A stretch of 64,000 bases of DNA from Flagellimonas beolgyonensis (GTDB taxonomy: Bacteria > Bacteroidota > Bacteroidia > Flavobacteriales > Flavobacteriaceae): assembly GCF_003992615.1 (NCBI RefSeq), contig NZ_RZMY01000017.1:596-64595 (forward strand), read 5' to 3'. Of this stretch, positions 1 to 8,345 are shown in pieces (position 1 is the stretch's first letter; the number at the start of each line of letters is the position of its first letter). The notes under the pieces were generated by a model. The model saw nothing but the letters and a program-made list of their open reading frames with translations, ran no database searches and was not told the origin of the DNA. A program made the translations under genes and the position numbers.

Positions 1-224
<224 letters not shown>

Positions 225-734
225 TTATTTCTTTCTTTTATAAAGCGGCACAGAAGAACAGGCTTCGCCGTACATCACGCTTTTGGCAATGGGTTGAAGT
301 TTGGCCATCGCCATGAGGTAGGCATTTTCAGGAACAGGTTTGTGGGAGCACCCTTTGATAATCACAGGCTTGTCCGTAAACTCGGAAACATCCAAATTTT
401 CCAAAAGGGTTTGGTACAATGCCGTTTCCAAATCTTCCAAGTCGCCCACGACCACTTTTTTGGCATACGGCAGCAATTTGGAGGTGACCAACATATACGC
501 CCAACCGGGGATAATGGCATCCGAGGAACACGTGAGTGCCACATATACATCTTGGTAAGCAGTCCAATCTTGGGCTTCCACATGGGTGCGAAATTCCTTT
601 TCCCGAAGAATCAGACCTTCGTACAACCAATCTTTGATGTCCAATACCCTTCGCTCTCCCTTTGGATAATAATCCTCCAGGTCGAAGGTCATCAATTGGC
701 TTTTTGCCACACGGTTTACGATTTCTTTTTCCAT
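225..734 (-). CDS. DUF2480 family protein at the end of the suf operon
   Basis: This 169-residue protein matches the flavobacterial DUF2480 family, of unknown biochemical function, which is usually encoded next to suf genes. I start it at the ATG at 734 (MEKEIVNRVAKS). The frame stays open to 809, but that upstream part is made of dispersed repeat sequence and would give an unconserved leader. Three cysteines lie in conserved-looking contexts: C69 (VALTCSS), C129 (KGCSHKP) and C159 (GEACSS). They could bind a metal or cluster, which is inference. It is last in the suf gene run, 118 bases after sufT, and the gap holds a dispersed inverted repeat. Confidence 0.85.
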   Translation of the reverse strand: MEKEIVNRVAKSQLMTFDLEDYYPKGERRVLDIKDWLYEGLILREKEFRTHVEAQDWTAYQDVYVALTCSSDAIIPGWAYMLVTSKLLPYAKKVVVGDLEDLETALYQTLLENLDVSEFTDKPVIIKGCSHKPVPENAYLMAMAKLQPIAKSVMYGEACSSVPLYKRKK

Positions 735-751
735 AATTGTCATTCCTGCAG

Positions 752-831
752 GTACCTGAGCGTAGTCGAAGGTAGTCAGAAATTGTTTTGAAATAAGTTG
801 GATCCGCATCGTGCTTCGACTTCGCTCAGCA
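752..831. repeat. Inverted pair of dispersed flavobacterial repeats
   Basis: Between sufT and the DUF2480 start, TGAGCGTAGTCGAAG (about 757-771) and CTTCGACTTCGCTCA (about 813-827) face each other. The arms are complementary over 15 bases with one mismatch and enclose about 40 bases. The word is a well-known dispersed repeat in Bacteroidota genomes. In RNA it would form a long hairpin upstream of the last cistron, where it could act as a processing or stabilising element. That role is inference. Confidence 0.8.
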
Positions 832-852
832 TCCGTGCGGAATTAGATCCAA

Positions 853-1182
853 TTAAAGCAGTCCCAATTCCAATTTGGCTTCTTCGCTCATCAATTCCTG
901 GGTCCAAGGTGGGTCAAAAGTGATTTCCACCTCCACATCGTTCAGGCTATCTATGGTCTTTACCTTTTCCTCGACTTCAACGGGGAGGGTTTCGGCCACG
1001 GGACAGTTGGGGGAGGTCAAGGTCATCAGGATTTTCACATCATTCGCCTCGTTTACGAACACATCGTAGATCAATCCCAATTCATAAATATCCACAGGGA
1101 TTTCGGGATCATAAATGGTCTTTAAGATCTTTACTATTTTCTCCCCCAGTTCTTGGGTATCTATGGTGATTTCTTCGCTCAT
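853..1182 (-). CDS. sufT: SufT-like DUF59/MIP18 iron-sulfur assembly factor
   Basis: The 109-residue protein is a single DUF59 (MIP18) domain. It contains the family signature DPEIPVDIYELGLIYDV (residues 25-41) and a conserved cysteine, C60, in TSPNCPVAE. SufT-type proteins help mature iron-sulfur proteins, probably by assisting cluster transfer in the cytoplasm. The gene lies 7 bases after sufE, which places it firmly in the suf operon. The name follows usual annotation of suf-linked DUF59 genes. Confidence 0.9.
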   Translation of the reverse strand: MSEEITIDTQELGEKIVKILKTIYDPEIPVDIYELGLIYDVFVNEANDVKILMTLTSPNCPVAETLPVEVEEKVKTIDSLNDVEVEITFDPPWTQELMSEEAKLELGLL

Positions 1183-1189
1183 CCTGTTT

Positions 1190-1612
1190 TTATTTTAGTT
1201 GTGTTTGATAGGCCACGGCGTACAATTTCAATTGCTTGATCATACTGACCAGTCCGTTGGCACGGGTGGGCGACAAGTGTTCTTTCAGGCCTATTTCATC
1301 TATAAAATCGGTATTCGCATCAATGATATCCTGCGGCTTTTGGTTGCTGAAAGCGCGAATCAAAATCGCAATGATGCCTTTGGTAATAATGGCATCACTA
1401 TCTGCCGTAAACACCAGCTTATCGCCGTCCAGCTCTGCATGTACCCACACCTTGCTCTGACATCCTTTAATGAGGTTGTCATCAGTCTTGTATTGCTCTT
1501 CTATCAACGGAAGGGATTTGCCAAGCTCGATCATGTATTCGTAGCGCTGCATCCAGTCGTCGAACATGGAAAACTCATCAACTATCTCTTCCTGTATATC
1601 TTGTATGTTCAT
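1190..1612 (-). CDS. sufE: Cysteine desulfuration protein SufE
   Basis: The 140-residue protein is a complete SufE. It carries the sulfur-accepting cysteine C51 in the loop KGCQSKVWV, the same position as in the E. coli enzyme. SufE takes persulfide sulfur from SufS and hands it to the SufBCD scaffold. It follows sufS after 71 bases and precedes sufT by 7 bases. The short gap before it holds a small palindrome (ATAACC TTT GGTTAT, 1673-1687) that overlaps the sufS stop codon. Confidence 0.96.
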   Translation of the reverse strand: MNIQDIQEEIVDEFSMFDDWMQRYEYMIELGKSLPLIEEQYKTDDNLIKGCQSKVWVHAELDGDKLVFTADSDAIITKGIIAILIRAFSNQKPQDIIDANTDFIDEIGLKEHLSPTRANGLVSMIKQLKLYAVAYQTQLK

Positions 1613-1683
1613 GTTGCTGTTTTATTCAAAAGTACAAAGTGAAATGTTGTACGTCAAATCGTGGCTATAAACATAACCTTTGG

Positions 1684-2910
1684 TTATAAAAGCATGTTCT
1701 TGGCCCGCTTTACTCCTTCCACCAACTTGTCCACTTCTTCCTTGGTATTGTAAAAGCTGAAACTGGCCCGAACGGTTCCCGGTATCTTGTAAAAATCCAT
1801 GATAGGCTGTGCACAATGGTGCCCTGTTCGTACCGCAATGCCCAATTTGTCGAGAATGGTCCCGATATCATACGGATGCACCCCTTCAATATTGAAGGAA
1901 ATGACCGAAGTCTTATGCTTGGCAGTGCCATAGATTTTTAAACCCTCAATGCTGAGCAAGCGTTCCGTGGCATACTGCAACAGTTCGTCTTCGTACTGGG
2001 CAATGGCATCAAAACCGAGTTGGTTCATGTAATCCAAAGCAGCTCCGAAAGCAATACCGCCGCATATGTTGGGCGTTCCCGCCTCAAATTTATGGGGCAA
2101 ATCGGCATAGGTGGTCTTTTCAAAGGTGACCTCGGCAATCATTTCGCCCCCTCCTTGGTAGGGTGGCAGTTTGTTGAGCCATGCTTCTTTTCCGTACAAA
2201 ATTCCCACCCCGGTAGGACCGCACATTTTGTGGGCCGATACGGTGTAAAAATCAACATCCAACGCTTGTAGGTCAGATTTAATATGCGCTGCCGCCTGTG
2301 CACCATCGATCAAAACCGCCGCACCCACTTTGTGGGCTCCTTCAATGATTTCTTCAATGGGATTCACTGTTCCCAATGCGTTCGACACATGGTTGCAAAA
2401 TACCAATTTTGTCTTTTCTGATAATAGATTGTGGTACTTCTCCATCACCAATTCGCCCTCCATGTTCATCGGAATCACTTTCAAAGTGGCTCCTGTACGT
2501 TCGCAAAGCATTTGCCATGGCACAATGTTGGAATGGTGCTCCATGGCCGAAACCAAAACCTCATCCCCTTTCTTAAGAAAGGAAGTGAAACCTGTGGCCA
2601 CCAAATTTATACTATGTGTGGTCCCAGAAGTAAAAATCACCTCATGGCTTTTACCAATATTGAAATGCTTCTGGATTTTTTGTCGTGCCACCTCATAGGC
2701 GTCCGTGGCCTCTTGGGACAACGTGTGCACCCCGCGGTGAATGTTGGCGTTGTATCGGTGGTAGTAGTCCACAATCACATTTACCACCTGATTGGGAGTC
2801 TGTGATGTGGCCGCATTGTCCAAATACACCAAAGGTTGCCCATGTACCGTGCGAGCCAGTATGGGAAAATCCTTTCGGATAGTTTGTATGTCCAAAGAGG
2901 TTTCTAACAT
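1684..2910 (-). CDS. sufS: Cysteine desulfurase SufS (class V aminotransferase fold)
   Basis: This 408-residue PLP enzyme removes sulfur from cysteine, giving alanine and a protein persulfide. The Schiff-base lysine is K228 (TVSAHKMCGPTG). The persulfide cysteine is C366 (RTGHHCAQP), typical of group II desulfurases. H124-H125 (AMEHHSNIVPW) contacts PLP. Length and motifs are normal for SufS. It sits between sufD and sufE in the operon and starts at an ATG 23 bases after sufD. Confidence 0.97.
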   Translation of the reverse strand: MLETSLDIQTIRKDFPILARTVHGQPLVYLDNAATSQTPNQVVNVIVDYYHRYNANIHRGVHTLSQEATDAYEVARQKIQKHFNIGKSHEVIFTSGTTHSINLVATGFTSFLKKGDEVLVSAMEHHSNIVPWQMLCERTGATLKVIPMNMEGELVMEKYHNLLSEKTKLVFCNHVSNALGTVNPIEEIIEGAHKVGAAVLIDGAQAAAHIKSDLQALDVDFYTVSAHKMCGPTGVGILYGKEAWLNKLPPYQGGGEMIAEVTFEKTTYADLPHKFEAGTPNICGGIAFGAALDYMNQLGFDAIAQYEDELLQYATERLLSIEGLKIYGTAKHKTSVISFNIEGVHPYDIGTILDKLGIAVRTGHHCAQPIMDFYKIPGTVRASFSFYNTKEEVDKLVEGVKRAKNMLL

Positions 2911-2933
2911 CTTGGGGTTTCTATTTTGGAGAA

Positions 2934-4250
2934 TTACAGGTCAAAACCAACGCGTACACCCAGTTTATTGGCAATGATCTTGTTGATCCGGGCTTTGAGT
3001 TCCGGGATGCGTACACTTTGCAACACGTTGTTGGCAAAAGCATACATCAACAGGGCCGTAGCTTCCTTTTTGGGTATGCCACGCGACCTTAAGTAGAAAA
3101 GTGCCTCATCATCCAACTGGCCAATGGTACATCCGTGGGAACATTTTACGTCATCCGCAAAGATCTCCAATTGGGGCTTGGAATTGATAGTGGCCTTATC
3201 ACTCAACAAAATATTATTGTTCTGCTGGAAGGCATCCGTTTTTTGGGCAATCTTGTCCACAATGATCTTTCCGTTGAAGACGCCAGTGGAGCTGTCCCCA
3301 AAAATTCCCTTGTAATCTTGATGGCTCTCACAGTTGGGCTGTGCATGGTTCACCAAGGTATGGTGATCCACATGTTGCTTATCGCCCAAAATGGTCACGC
3401 CCTTCAAGGTTGAATCGATGCGCTCCCCGTTCTGGTAAAAGTTCAGGTTGTTACGAATCAGTTTTCCACCAAAGGAAAAGGTATGCACCCGAACCACACT
3501 ATGGTCCTTTTGGGAAATATAGGTGTTGTCCACCAACGAAGCGGTCAAGGCATCGTTCTGTACTTTGTAATAATCCACAATGGCATCCTTGCCTGCAAAG
3601 ATTTCGGTCACCGAATTGGTGAATACCTCATTCTCTGTTAAGCTTTGGTGCCGCTCAATGATCTGTACCTCGGCATTGTCCTCGGCAACTATCAAGTTAC
3701 GGGGTTGCAACATCAAAGCTGCTTCATTACCCGTGGCCAAATGCAAGATCTGGATGGGCTTTTTGGGCATTTTATTCTTTGGAATGTAGATGTACGCCCC
3801 TTCCCTGCTGAAAGCCGTGTTCAAGGTAGTCAAAGACTCGTCCTTGGAGGCCACTTTGTTGAAATACACATCGATCACCGGTTGGAACATAGGCTTACTG
3901 AACGCGGAGCTCATCAAGCAGACATCCACTCCATCATGCGTAGTTTCGGACAGGTACGAACTGTACACCCCATCCACAAAAACAATCTTGTAGGTGTCGA
4001 TTTCGTGCAAGAAATATTTCTTGATGTCCTTGTATTCCAAAGCCGTTTCCTGCTTGGGAAAAATGCTGAAATCAATTTTTTGAAGACTGTTCAGCGATGT
4101 ATATTTCCAGGCCTCCTCCTTTTTGGACGGAAAGCCCTTTTCCTCAAAATTCTTGATGGCCGCGGAACGCACCTCATGAACAGGATTGTCCAAATCCACG
4201 GTGTCCTCGAATGCCAAAAATGATGAGATCAGTTTTTCCTTTAAATCCAT
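2934..4250 (-). CDS. sufD: Iron-sulfur scaffold subunit SufD
   Basis: The 438-residue protein is the SufD partner of SufB and SufC in the cytoplasmic iron-sulfur scaffold. The C-terminal SUFBD core shows the conserved SHGCTIGQLDDEALFYLRS segment (about residues 370-390), including the histidine that lies at the SufB-SufD interface in known structures. The N-terminal 100 residues are the usual divergent helical part. It is separated from sufC by 75 bases of simple-repeat DNA, the largest gap within the core suf genes except that before DUF2480. Confidence 0.96.
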   Translation of the reverse strand: MDLKEKLISSFLAFEDTVDLDNPVHEVRSAAIKNFEEKGFPSKKEEAWKYTSLNSLQKIDFSIFPKQETALEYKDIKKYFLHEIDTYKIVFVDGVYSSYLSETTHDGVDVCLMSSAFSKPMFQPVIDVYFNKVASKDESLTTLNTAFSREGAYIYIPKNKMPKKPIQILHLATGNEAALMLQPRNLIVAEDNAEVQIIERHQSLTENEVFTNSVTEIFAGKDAIVDYYKVQNDALTASLVDNTYISQKDHSVVRVHTFSFGGKLIRNNLNFYQNGERIDSTLKGVTILGDKQHVDHHTLVNHAQPNCESHQDYKGIFGDSSTGVFNGKIIVDKIAQKTDAFQQNNNILLSDKATINSKPQLEIFADDVKCSHGCTIGQLDDEALFYLRSRGIPKKEATALLMYAFANNVLQSVRIPELKARINKIIANKLGVRVGFDL

Positions 4251-4325
4251 ATTTTTTTCAGTTATCAGTGGTCAGTTTTCAGTAATTAGTCTTCTGAAAT
4301 CCGATGTCTGAAATCTTATTTCTGT
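4251..4325. repeat. Intercistronic CAGT/TCTGAAAT simple-repeat tract between sufC and sufD
   Basis: The gap consists of degenerate repeats: CAGTTATCAGTGGTCAGTTTTCAGT, in pieces around 4259-4283, then two copies of TCTGAAAT(C) around 4291-4318. It resembles the tracts at 105-160 and 55432-55500. Such tracts recur between operon genes in this window. I see no promoter consensus or terminator in it. Confidence 0.75.
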
Positions 4326-5078
4326 TTAAACCGTTGCTTCCTGTTTGATCCAGTCGTATCCTTTTTCTTCCAGTTCCAAAGCCAATTCCTTGGTACCGGA
4401 TTTCACGATCTTTCCGTTGTACAATACGTGCACATAATCGGGTACGATGTATTCCAACAATCGCTGGTAGTGGGTAATTACAACCACGGCGTTGTCCTTG
4501 TTGCGCAATTTGTTCACACCATTGGCCACAATGCGCAAGGCGTCGATATCCAACCCTGAATCGGTCTCGTCCAAAATGGCCAATTTGGGTTCCATCATCG
4601 CCATTTGGAAAATCTCGTTCCGCTTTTTCTCACCTCCGGAGAATCCTTCGTTCAGGGAACGTGACAAGAATTTTCGGTCGATTTCCAACAACTCGGATTT
4701 CTCACGGATTTTTTTCAACATCTCGTTGGCTGGCATTTCTTCCAATCCCCTTGCTTTTCGGGATTCGTTGATGGCCGTTTTCATAAAGTTGGTCACCGTA
4801 ACCCCTGGAATTTCAACAGGATACTGGAACGATAGGAAAATTCCCTTGTGGGCTCTTTCCTCTGGGGCAAGGTCTTCCAAATCCTCACCTTCCAACAGGA
4901 TGCTCCCTTCGCTCACTTCAAACTCTTCTTTTCCGGCTATAACAGAAGCCAACGTACTTTTTCCGGAACCATTGGGTCCCATAATGGCATGGACCTCCCC
5001 TGCATTCACCTTCAGGTCAATGCCCTTTAGGATTTCCTTATCTTCTACGCTCGCGTGTAAATTCTTGATTTCTAGCAT
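4326..5078 (-). CDS. sufC: ABC-type ATPase SufC of the SufBCD scaffold
   Basis: The ATPase powers conformational change in SufBCD during cluster assembly. Walker A is GPNGSGKST (residues 34-42), the signature is FSGGEKKR (about 146-153), Walker B is LAILDE (166-171) and the switch histidine is H203. I start at the ATG at 5078 (MLEIKNLHAS), giving 250 residues. A TTG five codons upstream is also in frame but would add only KKNS-type residues that are not usual in the family. It lies 18 bases after the inserted metallo-hydrolase gene. Confidence 0.97.
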   Translation of the reverse strand: MLEIKNLHASVEDKEILKGIDLKVNAGEVHAIMGPNGSGKSTLASVIAGKEEFEVSEGSILLEGEDLEDLAPEERAHKGIFLSFQYPVEIPGVTVTNFMKTAINESRKARGLEEMPANEMLKKIREKSELLEIDRKFLSRSLNEGFSGGEKKRNEIFQMAMMEPKLAILDETDSGLDIDALRIVANGVNKLRNKDNAVVVITHYQRLLEYIVPDYVHVLYNGKIVKSGTKELALELEEKGYDWIKQEATV

Positions 5079-5096
5079 GCTATTCTTCTTCAAATA

Positions 5097-5972
5097 TTAT
5101 TTTAAATAATTGGGTGCCTTGGGCAACTTTTCAAAATCTTCCTTGGAATGCTGTAGGTATACCTTGGCTCCATTTGCTTCCGCAAATTCCTCAAAGGCTG
5201 CCATACTCGCTTTGGTCTGGGCCACATCGAAATTAAAAATGGGCACTCTACGATATTCCCTGTTCTCATAAAAATGGTACATATCCCCTGAAAGTAACAT
5301 AGGGCCATGTTCGGCCAAATCCACATACAACACTTGATGGCCAGGGGTATGGCCCGGCATGTATTTCATAACAACTGTACCGTCGCCAAAAACATCATAA
5401 TCCGTATTGGCAATTTTTTGGATGTTGTTCAAATCCTTGATGGAGTTGTAGATGTCTGGGTTGCTTTTTTGGTTCTCCTCACTGGTCACAAAATCGTATT
5501 CCTTTTCTTGGACCAACCACGTGGACCCGGCCAATTGATTGGCATGTCCGATATGGTCGAAGTGGGTATGGGAAAGGCCAATAAAATCGATATCCTCTAG
5601 TTTCATCCCGATACTGGCCAGTTGATTGGCCAATGAATCCTTTCTGGAAACGGTAAAGGCACCATCGGGCGAAGTGTAGGGAGCGTCCATGCCCACTAAA
5701 CTTTCGGGAAGGCCAGCATCCCACATCAAGGTGCCTTTTGGGTGCACAATCACGTAAAACGCATCGGCAAACTCCTTGGACTGCCCTGTATAGGTAGTGT
5801 CCTGTGAAAAGAGTTCCAATTTGTTGGCATTCACGGTTCCTCCACTGAATGCATATAACTTAACCTCGGGTTTTGCTTCTTCCGTAACGGTTTCCGCCTC
5901 AGCGGTCTCCTTTTTGGCATCTTTACAAGCAAACGCTCCGATAATGAACAATACTGCGATTACCTTTTTCAT
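5097..5972 (-). CDS. Metallo-beta-lactamase-fold lipoprotein (AHL-lactonase-like) inserted in the suf operon
   Basis: The 291-residue protein has a lipoprotein signal ending at C16 (IGAFAC) and a metallo-beta-lactamase domain. The metal-binding motif is HTHFDHIGH (H135, H137, D139, H140), with further ligands H208 (MPGHTPGHQ), D230 (LSGD) and H275. The spacing and the late histidine resemble N-acyl-homoserine lactone lactonases, but the substrate is not established. Acting from the envelope, it could hydrolyse lactones or other esters. It lies between sufB and sufC with only 18 bases on each side, so it should be co-transcribed with the suf genes. No role in cluster assembly is evident. Confidence 0.85.
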   Translation of the reverse strand: MKKVIAVLFIIGAFACKDAKKETAEAETVTEEAKPEVKLYAFSGGTVNANKLELFSQDTTYTGQSKEFADAFYVIVHPKGTLMWDAGLPESLVGMDAPYTSPDGAFTVSRKDSLANQLASIGMKLEDIDFIGLSHTHFDHIGHANQLAGSTWLVQEKEYDFVTSEENQKSNPDIYNSIKDLNNIQKIANTDYDVFGDGTVVMKYMPGHTPGHQVLYVDLAEHGPMLLSGDMYHFYENREYRRVPIFNFDVAQTKASMAAFEEFAEANGAKVYLQHSKEDFEKLPKAPNYLK

Positions 5973-5990
5973 CTGATTCTGACTTTTTGA

Positions 5991-7436
5991 TTATCCTACT
6001 GAACCTTCCAAACTGATCTCCAGCAATTTTTGGGCTTCCACGGCAAACTCCATGGGCAATTTGTTCAACACTTCCTTGCTGAAACCGTTCACGATCAACG
6101 CGATGGCTTTTTCCGTGTCGATACCCCTTTGGTTGCAGTAGAAAATTTGGTCTTCCCCAATTTTACTGGTGGTGGCCTCATGCTCTATCTGGGCCGTTTT
6201 GTTCTTTACCTCAATGTAAGGGAAGGTATGTGCGCCACAACGATTGCCCATCAATAAGGAATCGCACTGGGAAAAGTTCCGGGCATTTTCCGCCCTGCTG
6301 TTCACCTGCACCAAACCGCGGTAGCTGTTTTGGGACTGCCCTGCGGAAATTCCTTTGGAAATGATCGTACTTCGGGTGTTTTTGCCCAAATGAATCATTT
6401 TGGTACCCGTATCCGCCTGCTGAAAATTATTGGTCACCGCAATGGAATAAAATTCCCCGATGGAATTGTCCCCTTTCAAAATACAGGATGGGTATTTCCA
6501 AGTAACTGCGGATCCTGTTTCTACTTGGGTCCACGAAATTTTGGCGTTTTTCTCGCAAAGTCCCCTTTTGGTCACAAAGTTGAAAACACCTCCCTTGCCT
6601 TCTTTGTTGCCAGGGAACCAGTTTTGTACGGTGGAGTATTTAATTTCGGCGTTGTCCAATGCAATCAATTCCACCACAGCGGCATGCAATTGGTTTTCGT
6701 CGCGCGATGGCGCGGTACAACCTTCCAAGTAACTCACGTAACTGCCTTCATCAGCAATTACCAACGTTCTTTCGAACTGACCCGTTCCTGCTTGATTGAT
6801 CCGGAAATAGGTGGAGAGTTCCATGGGGCAACGCACACCTTTTGGGATATAACAGAACGACCCATCGGAAAATACGGCAGAGTTCAAGGCCGCATAAAAG
6901 TTGTCCTTTTTGGGCACTACGGTACCGATGTATTTTTTGACCAATTCTGGATGTTCCTTTATGGCCTCCGAAATAGAGCAGAAAATAATGCCCTTCTCGG
7001 CCAACGTCTTTTTAAAGGTGGTGGCCACCGACACAGAATCCATCACAATGTCCACGGCAACACCGGCCAATTTCTTTTGCTCCTCAATGGAAATGCCCAA
7101 CTTTTTGAAGGTATCCAACAATTCGGGATCTACTTCGTCCAAACTGTCGTACTTCGGTTTTTTATTGGGTGCCGAGTAATAGGAGATATCTTGAAAATCG
7201 GGTTTTTTATAGGTCACATTGGCCCATTCGGGTTCCTCCATTTCCTGCCAAGCACGAAAGGCTTCCAATCGCCATTCGGTCATCCAATCCGGTTCTTCCT
7301 TCTTTTTGGAAATGGCAATCACGATTTCCTCGTTCAACCCTTTGGGCAGGGTATCCGATTCTATATCCGTATAGAAACCATACTCGTATTCCTTGGTCTC
7401 CAGTTCTTTCTTTAATTCTTCCTCAGTATATGCCAT
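5991..7436 (-). CDS. sufB: Iron-sulfur scaffold subunit SufB
   Basis: At 481 residues this is a full-length SufB, the central scaffold on which clusters form. Recognisable family segments include [15 protein letters not shown] (about residues 205-219), [24 protein letters not shown] (about 235-258) and the C-terminal [17 protein letters not shown] region. The GCTAP cysteine and the late-core residues correspond to those needed for assembly in E. coli. It follows the four-helix-bundle gene by 35 bases and precedes the metallo-hydrolase gene by 18. Confidence 0.97.
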   Translation of the reverse strand: MAYTEEELKKELETKEYEYGFYTDIESDTLPKGLNEEIVIAISKKKEEPDWMTEWRLEAFRAWQEMEEPEWANVTYKKPDFQDISYYSAPNKKPKYDSLDEVDPELLDTFKKLGISIEEQKKLAGVAVDIVMDSVSVATTFKKTLAEKGIIFCSISEAIKEHPELVKKYIGTVVPKKDNFYAALNSAVFSDGSFCYIPKGVRCPMELSTYFRINQAGTGQFERTLVIADEGSYVSYLEGCTAPSRDENQLHAAVVELIALDNAEIKYSTVQNWFPGNKEGKGGVFNFVTKRGLCEKNAKISWTQVETGSAVTWKYPSCILKGDNSIGEFYSIAVTNNFQQADTGTKMIHLGKNTRSTIISKGISAGQSQNSYRGLVQVNSRAENARNFSQCDSLLMGNRCGAHTFPYIEVKNKTAQIEHEATTSKIGEDQIFYCNQRGIDTEKAIALIVNGFSKEVLNKLPMEFAVEAQKLLEISLEGSVG

Positions 7437-7471
7437 AAATTCTTAAGTTAAAAGTTAAAAAGACAAAATGG

Positions 7472-7855
7472 TCAAAGTCCACTGCGCTTTTTAACATACT
7501 TGATATAATTTGCCAACTGTTTTGAAATGTTGATGATATCCTTTTTGTATTCATCCAATTCTACAGCTTCAAAATAACCTATCTCTTCCATCAGGTTGAA
7601 AAGATTTCTAACTTCTCCGGCAGAGCCTTTGGAGAAATACAGGAATCGTATCAATTCTTTGTCGGTCTCTCTTTCAAAACCTTCACTTACATTATTCGAA
7701 ATTGAAATGGTCGCCCTTCTCATCTGGTCAACCATAGCAAAATCTTCTTTCAAAGGACTTTTCTTCAATAATTCATAAACTTTGGCCATAAACTTTACTG
7801 CCATTTTATAAACCTCCAAATTTTCAAAACAGGAATATTTGTTCGTATTATTCAA
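7472..7855 (-). CDS. Four-helix-bundle protein (S23/IVP family, TIGR02436-like)
   Basis: The 127-residue, fully helical protein resembles the four-helix-bundle family first seen in 23S rRNA intervening sequences. Family hallmarks are FENLEVYKMA at the start, DQMRRATISISNNVSEGFER (residues 44-63) and the FLYFSKGSAGEVRN segment. The molecular function of the family is unknown. The only start fitting the family N-terminus is a TTG at 7855, preceded by AAAGGA. It sits between the iscA-like gene and sufB, an unusual place, and is not next to any rRNA gene. Genes of this family move readily between genomes, so this may be a recent insertion. Confidence 0.85.
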   Translation of the reverse strand: MNNTNKYSCFENLEVYKMAVKFMAKVYELLKKSPLKEDFAMVDQMRRATISISNNVSEGFERETDKELIRFLYFSKGSAGEVRNLFNLMEEIGYFEAVELDEYKKDIINISKQLANYIKYVKKRSGL

Positions 7856-7897
7856 TAATCCTTTACTTATTTCCTTTTAACTCAGTTCGCTTTCATT

Positions 7898-8227
7898 TTA
7901 CAGTGAAAAACTTTCGCCACAACCACAGGTACGTTGGGCATTGGGATTGTTGAAAACGAATCCTTTCCCATTAAGGCCACCCGAATATTCCAAGGTGGTG
8001 CCCACCAGGTACAAAAAGCTCTTTTTGTCCACAATGATGCGTACATTATTGTCTTCAAAAATCTTATCCGATTCGTCGGCGGTCTTGTCAAATTTCAATT
8101 CGTAAGACAATCCGCTACATCCCCCACTCTTTACACCAACACGCACAAAATCGGTAGCCGCATCGTAGCCATCCTCTGTCATAAGGGACACTACTTTTTG
8201 TTTTGCTGAATCCGACACTTTTATCAT
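7898..8227 (-). CDS. A-type iron-sulfur carrier (HesB/IscA/SufA family)
   Basis: The 109-residue protein has the three cluster-binding cysteines of the A-type carrier family: C37 (SGGCSGLSYEL) and C101 and C103 (RTCGCGESF). A-type carriers pass clusters from the SufBCD scaffold to target enzymes. It is the first gene of the suf operon, starts at an ATG at 8227, and has a good Bacteroidota promoter box 29 bases upstream. Whether it is called sufA, iscA or erpA cannot be decided from sequence alone. Confidence 0.93.
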   Translation of the reverse strand: MIKVSDSAKQKVVSLMTEDGYDAATDFVRVGVKSGGCSGLSYELKFDKTADESDKIFEDNNVRIIVDKKSFLYLVGTTLEYSGGLNGKGFVFNNPNAQRTCGCGESFSL

Positions 8228-8255
8228 CTTACTTGTATTAATTCTAAATAGTCCA

Positions 8256-8263
8256 CAAATATA
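8256..8263 (-). promoter_or_regulatory. Probable suf operon promoter, -7 box TATATTTG
   Basis: The minus strand reads TATATTTG, an exact match to the Bacteroidota TAnnTTTG box. It lies 29 bases before the ATG of the iscA-like gene. The -33 region about 20 bases further upstream reads GTGG/TGGT and is only a weak match to TTTG. No other promoter-like sequence is visible before the operon. Confidence 0.65.
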
Positions 8264-8345
8264 CTGTATTAGAAGGGTTTTACCACATATACTAACATTA
8301 TAATAACGTATAATTCCATAGGGGTTCTCTATGGATTTGGGAAGG

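Noticed and set aside
1673-1687. Palindrome ATAACC-TTT-GGTTAT as an operator inside the suf operon
   Set aside because: It overlaps the sufS stop codon, has no second copy and no T-tract, so no regulatory role can be supported.
6330-7415. Long open frame (361 codons) on the plus strand opposite sufB
   Set aside because: It lies wholly antisense to a highly conserved gene, has no recognisable domain and a composition expected from the reverse strand.
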